Of a DNA stretch of 64,000 nt, positions 55,801-64,000 are shown piece by piece. Position 1 is the stretch's first letter, and every line of letters begins with the position of its first letter. The position numbers were made by a program, and so were the translations under genes. Source of the stretch: Solicoccozyma terricola (taxonomy: Eukaryota > Basidiomycota > Tremellomycetes > Filobasidiales > Piskurozymaceae); the NCBI GenBank assembly GCA_001600875.1, contig BCLD01000011.1:397497-461496 (forward strand). The letters are read 5' to 3'. A model generated the notes under the pieces. It was given only the letters and a program-made list of their open reading frames with translations. It was not told the origin of the DNA and searched no databases.

Positions 55801-57044
55801 ACTCACGTTGACCAGGCAGTCCGATCGATATATCCGAACCATGAAGCAGTGTAACCATGCTTGTGGGATGAACGTATCGGCGACGTTCCGTCGTAAGAAG
55901 AGGGGGGGAAGGGGTTGTGTGTGGTTGTGGTTGTGGTTGTCGTTGATGGGTCGCTGTTGTGTATGAGAAGTGTGCTGCGGGGGATGTACGACGGTGTGAG
56001 TGTTGTTGTTGTGTGTGAGTGTAGGGCTGGTTGTGGTGAGTGGTGGTTGTGGTTTGTGAGCTGTGTGATGTACTGACGGACCGACATGCGCGTGGAAAAG
56101 AAGGGGGGGACGGTGGCGGGCGGGTGGCGGGGGAGGGAGCGAGGTGTCATCCAGTCAATCAGTCACTCACTCACTCACTCACTCGCACACACTCAGCACT
56201 CACACAGATCCCGCGGTAGTCCAACCAAGCCAGAACAACACTCTCTCAGTCTCTCTCCCCATCTTCTTATACCCATCCATCCATCCGTTGCTGCCATCTG
56301 CCATGTCCATAACTCCATCTGCCCATAACAACACATTGGGCCTTGGGCCTTGACCGCGCCCGTTTATCCCGCATCAATACCCCTTGGGAGACTCGGGCGG
56401 GCGGGGATGACGGGGATGACGGGGTAGGATAGTTTGACACCACACATTTTTCGTATCACTAGGGGGCCATCACCGTAGGTGTGGTGTCATTCGTCCCATC
56501 CATCCATTCACATGAACCCGGGTTGGTTCCAGTCCGACTTGAAACAATCCAAAACAATAATGTAAAAAAAAAAAGGGCAAAGGGTTAAAAAAAGGAGAAA
56601 AGGGTTAAAACTTCGCGTTTCGCCACTCCAGGCACACTGCACAGCGACCATGCCCCCCCTCCCCCCCCGGGGCGAGCAGAGCGAGCATTCAATTGCTTTG
56701 CGAGCGCAGCGAGCAGTCTTCTCTTCGCGAGCAGAGCGAGCACTCTTCTCTTGGCGAGCGCAGAGAAGTATTCTCTCTTCGCGGAGTAAAGTCAATTGTC
56801 TTTCCAAACACATATACATCGAGCAATTCTCCTTCCTTTTGCCAACGGAACAAGTTATACTTTCTTCGAGAACGGGAGTGAGCAATACTCTTCTTCCGGT
56901 CGCAGACTTTATTCAAAAGAGGAATTTCACGGTGGGTAATGCAATGCATGGATTTTTACAATACTGGCGGATGGGGGGGTATTTTACCAAAGAAAAAAAA
57001 AAGAGAGGGGCGAAGGTCATTCCCCCGTCCTGTTTCATTACTCT
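55801..57044. other. Intergenic region with TG/CA-rich DNA
   Basis: Contains GTTGTG-type repeats (55915-56060), CTCA repeats (56159-56200), CATC repeats and a smaller inverted relative of the hairpin array at 56672-56760. No coding exon supported. Confidence 0.5.
56672..56790. repeat. Inverted, degenerate relative of the hairpin array
   Basis: The reverse complement of the 16-mer of the large array (CGCGAGCAGAGCGAGC) occurs exactly at 56726-56741, less one base at 56672-56686 and as a variant at 56700-56714, with TCTTCTCTTCGCGAG spacers between copies. Confidence 0.85.
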
Positions 57045-59872
57045 TTAAAACGTTAAAACCGTAACCTCTTGTTCCAATTCCCCACCCGCGCTTATCTGAG
57101 CCTGGGAGGAAAAAAAAAAAAAGCCCGGGTCCCACAAATCCACAGAGTCAGTATTCCCCACGCGTTTCCCCGAGACATCCCGAGAACACAACCAAACGTT
57201 TCTCCTTCCACCCACCTTTGTCAACATCACCCTCTGCTCATCCATCATCACTCCATCGCATTCCCACATCCTCTTGGTTGTAGTTTCAAGATATGGTAAT
57301 CTCGTCACGACATCATCCTTGAATATCCTCTTGTTTGTGATACGTGTCGGTTTATCTCGTAGGATGATGATATTTCCCGATGGAGTTTCGGTACGAATCG
57401 GTAGTAATCCTTCAGGTGAATGATCAGTCGATACCTCGGGGTGATCTAGTTGATGCTGTCGGATCGATGTGGGTGAAAAATCGAGGAGCTGGAGATGATG
57501 TGGACCTAGGCGGGCTGGAATGTGGGGGTCGTCATTGGGTCGTGACGGTTTACCACGTAGAGTGGTTATGAATCGCCACGCAGAGGAGTTTACGACCTGG
57601 ATGATGAAAGAAAAAGAAAAAGGCAGAGAAAAAAGTTCGAACGATCATCAATCATCCCTTCGCATCACACATCAAATCAACACCTGCCTCGCTGATCACT
57701 CACCCAAGACCTAGACGTCGTCGTTTGATCAGCGATGATCCTCGTATGTTCCTCTCCCCAATCCTGCCACCGTAACTGTCGAACATGTCTTGCTTCAGTG
57801 CTGAATGGGTCTTCCCAACCGTTAACCATAGGTTCCATCATCTCCTGCCGTTTCACTTTAGCATCCTGCTCGATGGCCTTTTCCAGGAACATTGCTTTGC
57901 TCGCGAACATGGTCGCTCGAAAAGATGCAACTTGTGCATCGAATTCATGATTGAATGCCAGTGCGCGGAATTCAAATACCAAAATACCCTGTCTATAATC
58001 TTCGACGAACGGCTTGGGTCCTGAGAAGGGCGTGGCGAGACCCACAGGTGGAGATGGCGGATCAGGACGTACAGTCAATGTGCCCAACTCCGTTCGAGCC
58101 GCGAAGGGTGGTAGCCGAAAGGCAGCTAACAGGGATGGTGCGAGAGTGTGTGGAGACGCAGCTTCTAGTCCCGCAGCATCGGTATTTTCCCCCTTGAAGA
58201 CTTGCTGCGTGACGGTAGGGTCCCGATTTATGACATAGACCTCGATCACAGGGTTAGCCGTACCATGACCTTCCGTGTCGATGGTGAGTAGGAAATGGCG
58301 CGGAGAAAGCAGGACAAGGCAAGATGGTGCCAGGCTTTGTTCGATCGTCAGGCGCTGGAGGAGGAACCGAACGAGGGTTTTGAGATCGATCGAAAATTTG
58401 GTCAGGAATCGGCAAATCAAGGAATGGGTTCCTCCAGACTACTCACCGACAATACCATCCCTGTCTTCCAATTCCACACTATCACTTCCTCGGTCTGTAA
58501 ACCCAAAGCTTCATGGAACGGGCTGACCAATACAGCAATCACGTCACCTAGCACTTGTATCAATTGACTGGTTATTGCCAACTCGTACGGTAAGAAAGTC
58601 GATAGAATTGGCCTGCTGGCGAGAGGATGAGGTCGGAGTGTTGATAGTGTAAGGATATGGTACCGGTGCATAGGTCGCGGCACTCCATGTTCTTCAGGTG
58701 GACTGTCGGGAGTACGTGATCTCCACATGAGTCCCCATCACAACAACACCGCCCCTGCATCAACTCACTCCATCTCCGCAACTATCAACAAGTCCTGCGT
58801 TGGATCCAATGTCAAGTCCGCGATACCGCCTGTTAAACCCACATCTCTCGAATGGGTCGGTACATTAATCTTTGCAAATTCCTTGTCAGCGGTTGGAAGA
58901 GGGATAAGGCGGATACTGCTTGGCTGTTGGGTGAGGTAGTGTAGGGTGAACGTGGAAGGGAATATTTGAAAGAAAATTTAGTCATGAGTAAGATTCGACG
59001 TTTGCATTCCTTTAGGATGAGAATGAAAAGTACTAACTATTCTCCTACCCCTCAGAACATCCTTGTAACCGTCGGTATACAGGAAGATCCCATCTTGACA
59101 TTCATAAATCGACGTTTCACCGTTCATGATGAATTTGTGTAATCCTTTTTCCACGGCCTGTTCGTTTTCTATAGGTGCTTGAAGTGGGATGTGCGTTGCG
59201 GTTGGTTGGGGTACGTTGTTAAAGGAGGAGGAAGAGGTCGACGGGGTGGAGTAAGGTGAGTAGGTGCCAGTGCTTGAGGAGAATAGTTGATCGCCGACGC
59301 GATCATCTCGAATATCACCATCTCTACCACAAGATTGATTTTTATGCAGCCCTGCTTCCTCTCCTTTCTCTTCACCATCCTCATCATCGCCATCCCGCCA
59401 CTGCAGATTCATAAACGCTCGTCTCCTCGCCTTCAACAGCCGCAGCTTCACCTTTGTGGATAATCCCGTTGTTGAAGGTTTTGTAGTCGATGCGTTGACT
59501 CGGTTGTGTGTCTTAGCGTCGACTATGACGTTGGATCCAGAGGTGACAGGATCCTTTGAATGCGGTAGGTATTCAGATGTCGTTGTTGTAAGCGATTTCA
59601 CCTCGCATAAGGATAAATCATCCCCATCGATCATATCCATCACCTCAAGATGGATGCGGTATTCAACAGCGGGTGATTTGAGGATGACATTGAGCGTGGA
59701 ATTAACCTGGTAGGAGGCGGGGTGAGAGGTGTGGTTGGAATGTGGTCAAAATAGGAGGAGTTAGACTGATAGGAATGAGACATACGTATTTGAGTGCCAA
59801 TAGCTCGGTCTTGGACAGAAAGAGCAGGACCCGTTCGATCAACTCCTGTGGTAGATCGAGCAAGGAGGTCAT
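57045..59872 (-). CDS. F-box protein, beta-rich C-terminal region
   Basis: Exons 59872-59786, 59706-59038, 58923-58769, 58702-58447, 58354-57704, 57596-57216 and 57101-57045 give 751 residues. The N-terminus is an F-box, MTSLLDLPQELIERVLLFLSK followed by TELLALKYVNSTLNVILKSP, binding Skp1 of an SCF ubiquitin ligase. Later parts read like blades of a basidiomycete WD-like F-box family: IADLTLDPTQDLLIVAEME, LGDVIAVLVSPFHEALGLQ, TEEVIVWNWKTGMVLS and LLSPRHFLLTIDTEGHGTANP. The end is RLPYLETTTKR...VMMDEQRVMLTK and EVTVLTF. Substrates are unknown. The first half carries a low-complexity acidic and Ser-rich insertion (about residues 90-190). The last intron is required to reach the terminal strand; reading through instead also gives an open frame. 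Confidence 0.85.
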
Positions 59873-60571
59873 GATGCGAGTTGAGCGTCAGGGCTTGGGA
59901 AGGATGGGATAGGAAGTTCGGAAGGGGGTGGATGAATGATGCTGTGAGTGGAAGTGGAGGTTGATCCGCGGTTCTGTGTTGTGGGATGTTTCCACGTGAC
60001 CCACCTGGGGGAATTTGAACACGTGACACTGTGGCGAATTTCCCCCCTTTGTCCCACCGTGAGACTCCCCCCCCCCCCCCNCTTCTTCCCCCTAGCCCCT
60101 GGAGCCAAGTCTCGACGTCACCGAGATGGGTTGATGGCGGCAAGAGGAGGAGGTGTATGCAGATCATTCAACTCATGACAGTACACAGCAACAACTATCA
60201 ACCTACTTACATCATCCTCCAGGGGTCACCCAGTTCGCACGGCACGCCAGTTCAGCATTTGTAAGCGGCTCTATTGGCCAATCCAATCAGCCCATTCCCA
60301 ACCGTCCGCCGCTCTAATATTTCCCAGACCTTAAGCAACATCGTCGCATACCATTCCGTCTCTTACATCCAAGGAGGAATCCATTCAACCACCGAAACAC
60401 TCGTGAAAACACTCCTTCCTGGAACCCAACCCGGTCTTGCTTTTGTTTTTTTGGCTTTACGACCGACGACCCGTGTCCCCGGGATTCTAGAATCCCCACC
60501 TAAATTCTCCCTCGTAGCTTCCGCATCAGACCAGGTGCTGGGACAAGTACTGGGAGAAGTATCGTCCCATC
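59873..60571. other. Divergent intergenic region with C tract and one N
   Basis: A C run (60067-60080) ends in a single N at 60081. Promoters of the F-box and SCH9 genes should lie here. No exon supported. Confidence 0.5.
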
Positions 60572-63500
60572 ATGTTGAAGGTTAGTACTTTTCGTCACAC
60601 ATACTCCTTCCCATCCATCTGCACTCGACCATCCCAACATCCTGGCTGGTTCGACGTGGTGCTCTCGCCACATTACTCAGACGAAGATCGCTTACGAAAT
60701 TACTTCTTCTGCTCTAATTTACTCTTCCCTTTCGCCTGTCATCCGCTCACAACTCTGGATCTTCGGTCCGGACAACGCACCTACCGGTTCTTTTCTTTCT
60801 CGTCCCATCTATCATCCCTGGGTCTTGGGGATTCGTCATTGATCTTGTGGTTGGTGGACCTTCGCATCCGATTTTGTGGGAATTGTCATCCGTTCGATTT
60901 CGGAACCTCGCCACAACTAATACATCACACAACACCATCTCAAACATCGTCGAAACCCCATCTCATACCCTCTCACTACATTCTCCTACCAACATACTAT
61001 CCCGTCTATCACAGCAATTTTGGCCAACAACCCCTTCCTCATCCCATTCCCCCCTCCCTCCATCCGACCAAATCACTCCACGAGCCGCGGCCTCTTCCGA
61101 CCCATTCGATAACACCAACACTTCAAACAGTGTCGGTACGATCGGGAATGGGAGACAATCTCCTGCATCGCACTATTCTCCGAGGTTAGGAGCATCGAGT
61201 TTCTCTAGTGGACCATCGTCGAGTGCTGGTGGCGGAACGAGAACACCAACGACAGGGGAATTTCCTCATTCTGCGCTTGCTCTTCCACTTGGAACTCCTG
61301 GTGCTTCAAGACCTACAACAGGTATCACAGTTGGTGATTCCCTAGGTGGTCAGTCGAGTATAGGTTTTGGATTGCGGGAACCCCCAAAGATGAGGAAAGC
61401 AATGACGAAAGAAAAGGGTGGTGAAACTACGGCGACCGTGACTACACCAGTGACGGCGACTACTACGACGGTGAAATCGGGCTTGTCGACGAGTTTGAAT
61501 CCGACTGTCGAGTTGAACGATGCGGCGGTGGCCGTTAATCCACCCCATTCGTCGATTTCGAGCAACGTGAGCTCGGCGTCTGGGACTAGTACTCCATCAG
61601 CCGGACAGGGTGGGACGGCTCATTCGTTGGAAAGAGCTCCGAGAGGAACTTTAACGATCAAGTTGATTTCAGCGAGAGGGTTGGCAGTCGGTCCTACGAC
61701 GTCGACTGATGGTAAACCTCTTCAACCGGAACCTTACGTCGTAATTCAATTCGAGCAGAACGAATTCATCTCTCGCCCTCCGATACCTACCAGCCCTCAA
61801 GTTGGTAAAACTCCATTCACCACATCAACACCTCAACCTGCTGGTGTATCAGCCACGACCAAGCCTTCACAATTACCACGAACCAACTCTTACGGTCCTT
61901 CGTTGGGAATCGGGTCTATATCGAGAGCCTTCGCTGACGCAGCGAGGAGGACAAAGAGTGGGAAAAAGGAAAAGGAAAAGGAAACTGGAAGCGGTACTAG
62001 TACGCCGAGATTGGAAGACGATAAAGAGAAGAAGGGGTTGGGGAGCGGGAATCCGTGTGAACCGGTTTGGAAAGAGGAGGTGGCGTTGTGAGTGGGGCTT
62101 CACACGCAGGGTTTGATTCGTTAATCTCATCCACGTAAAAACTTCCCTCGTTAACAGCGATCTGACATCGCCAAATTCGATGATATATGTGACCGTCTAC
62201 GATCGATCACAGGACGGTGAAGGTTTCCTCGGGATGAAGGAGATCAAGCCGGTGCTGAAGGATGGCGTGACGATCGATAATTGGTTTGCGTGAGTGTCGC
62301 AGCTTGGAGCATGTCCACAGTATAGTCGGCTGATCGTAAACTTTGATGTGGTAAAGTCTGTCTCCCCGCGGAGAGGAGCGAGTCTCGGGCGAGATCTGGC
62401 TGCAGATTAGTTACGATGCGCGGAAGGTGAGGCGATGGTGGGGCGACGTTGTCTGCCACTCTCTTCTCACACAACCATCGCCTTCGTAGAGCAAACAACA
62501 TCTTACTCCAAAGGACTTTGACATCATGAAGCTCATCGGGCGAGGAACTTTTGGCCGTGTTTACCAAGTCCGAAAACGTGATACCAAGCGAATCTACGCC
62601 ATGAAGATGTTGTCCAAAAAGGACATTGTTGCGAAGAAGGAGATCGCGCACACTATCGGCGAACGAAAGATTCTCCAGCGTTCATTGGAGTGTCCATTCC
62701 TTGTCGGGCTCAAGTTTTCTTTCCAGACGGAGGATTTCTTGTTCTTCATCACGGATTACAAGAGTGGTGGAGAACTGTTCTGGCATCTACAAAAGGAAGG
62801 CAGATTCACGGAGCAGAGAGCAAAGTTTTATATCGCTGAATTAGTGCTGGCACTTGAACACCTGCACAAGTATGACATTGTGTATCGGTAAGTGCGGCCG
62901 GGTAGCTTGTTTCTGTGTCTATGCATTCATGCTGACACCTTTCCTTCTATAGCGACCTCAAACCTGAAAACATCCTTCTCGACGCCACCGGCCACATCGC
63001 TCTTTGCGACTTTGGCTTGTCCAAACCTGATCTAGGCAACGATGAGCTCACCAACACCTTCTGTGGAACGACCGAATATCTGGCTCCTGAAGTATTGCTG
63101 GACGACCATGGTTACTCCAAGCTGGTCGATTTCTGGAGTCTTGGTGTTCTTCTGTTCGAGATGTGCTGTGGATGGAGTCCATTCTACTCTGAAGATGTGC
63201 AGCAGATGTACAAGAACATTTGTTTCGGGAAGATCAGGTTCCCCAGGGGTGTGATCAACGAGGACGGCAAGCAGTTCGTCAAGGGGGTGAGTAGTGTCAA
63301 TCGTGCCTCTCAATTGTAGTGTTTAGCTGACCGACTTGTTGTATCACAGCTTCTCAACCGTAACCCCAAACACCGCCTAGGAGCAGAACGTGACGCCGCA
63401 GAGCTTAAAGAGCATCCTTTCTTCAAGAACATCGACTGGCGACTCTTGGCGATGAAACAAGTGACGCCTCCATTCAAACCTGTCGTCGAATCGGATGAGA

Positions 63501-64000
63501 GTGTTGCAAACTTTGACCCCTTGTTCACTTCCTCGGATCTTCGGGACGTACCGTTCGATTGGAGCCAGGATGATTCTCATGGCGCACAATCATTGGGACA
63601 CTCATATAATGGCCCGGGCGGTGGTATTCCCACGGATAGAAACGGAGTGCCCGTCTCCAGTGGAGAGGGTGCAATGAACATCAAGCCGAATCGTCCACCT
63701 GTCCATCCTATGGGAACCCCATTGACTTCTAGTGTGCAAGAGAACTTTAGAGGGTTTACGTATACGGGAGAGTCGATGCTCGTGAGTTCTTTGGCAGACG
63801 CCGATTGGGGCAAACTTGGGACATCCGCATGACACTTCGTTTGTCTGTTGCCACCGCACAGCCCGGGTCCGTTGGCGCTCTTCGCATCGATGACGACGAC
63901 GACGACGATGACGAATACGACTCGGAAGCCGTGTACGAGGATTACGACGAGATGGATGTGGGAGAGGAATCGGGTTCACGGACGAGAAGACAGAGCGACG
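60572..64000 (+). CDS. SCH9: AGC-family protein kinase with C2 domain (SCH9), 3' end outside window
   Basis: The coding frame is firm from about 61015; exons then end or begin at 62087, 62158-62289, 62357-62426, 62490-62887, 62953-63286, 63350-63781 and 63862 to the window end. The 5' end is uncertain: a 9-nt first exon at 60572-60580 (ATG-TTG-AAG) spliced to 61015 is one option. After a Ser/Pro/Thr-rich region comes a C2 domain (GTLTIKLISARGLAVG...YVTVYDRSQDGEGFLG), then the kinase: GRGTFGRVYQV, YAMKMLSKK, YRDLKPEN, CDFGLSKP, activation loop NTFCGTTEYLAPE (PDK1-site Thr), and the hydrophobic motif FRGFTYTGES. Sch9 is the fungal S6K-like TORC1 effector controlling growth, ribosome synthesis and stress tolerance. 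An Asp run follows the hydrophobic motif. Confidence 0.95.

Noticed and set aside
55040..55858. 272-codon minus-strand Ser-rich frame and 237-codon plus-strand Arg/Ser frame
   Set aside because: Both are readings of the tandem hairpin/GAA array, repeat with the DNA unit, and are open in several frames; no domain.

Overview
The window is nuclear DNA from a basidiomycete fungus. It is most likely a Tremellomycete (Cryptococcus/Kwoniella-like yeast), judged from very intron-dense genes, short GT-AG introns of about 40-120 nt, and gene content and protein wording that match that class. I found 26 protein-coding genes and no tRNA or rRNA gene. All gene models were assembled by hand by joining exons with GT/AG borders and checking reading phase. 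Where a complete CDS is given, the exon lengths add up to a multiple of three.

Layout. 1-9.9 kb: prohibitin PHB1 (5' part not found), an ING/PHD-finger chromatin protein, a HIT-zinc-finger snoRNP factor (-), a p24/EMP24 cargo receptor, a multi-span membrane protein (-) and a lysine-methyltransferase-like protein. 11.2-16.3 kb: a conserved secreted, probably anchored protein and a sugar-porter transporter (-) whose 5' end runs into a 460-nt assembly gap flanked by poly-G. 17.4-27.9 kb: a Zn2Cys6 transcription factor, actin-binding ABP1, a NASP-type histone chaperone and PRO2 (-). 28.1-31.9 kb: three tandem BTB-like paralogues. 32.3-36.3 kb: a GH5 cellulase (-) and an aldo-keto reductase (-). 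36.7-39.8 kb: an RNA-silencing RNA-dependent RNA polymerase (-). 40.7-46 kb: the CLASP STU1 and mitochondrial SSB RIM1 (-). 46.3-51.7 kb: a His-Glu-repeat protein with a faint RecA-like look (-), a small Cys protein (-), LSM3, and an acidic-tailed protein (-). 52.1-64 kb: a GATA-finger factor (-), a hairpin-rich tandem repeat region, an F-box protein (-) and the SCH9 kinase, cut by the window end.

Most genes are unrelated housekeeping genes, as is normal for a fungal chromosome. The parts most worth a second look are: the 2-kb intergenic repeat region with a tandem hairpin array and an inverted relative 1.3 kb away; the tandem BTB family; an unusually short RdRP; a start codon split by an intron; several exons of 11-22 nt; two zinc fingers with unusual spacing; and the His-Glu repeat protein. 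Long C/G homopolymers recur in introns and sit at every N in the assembly.
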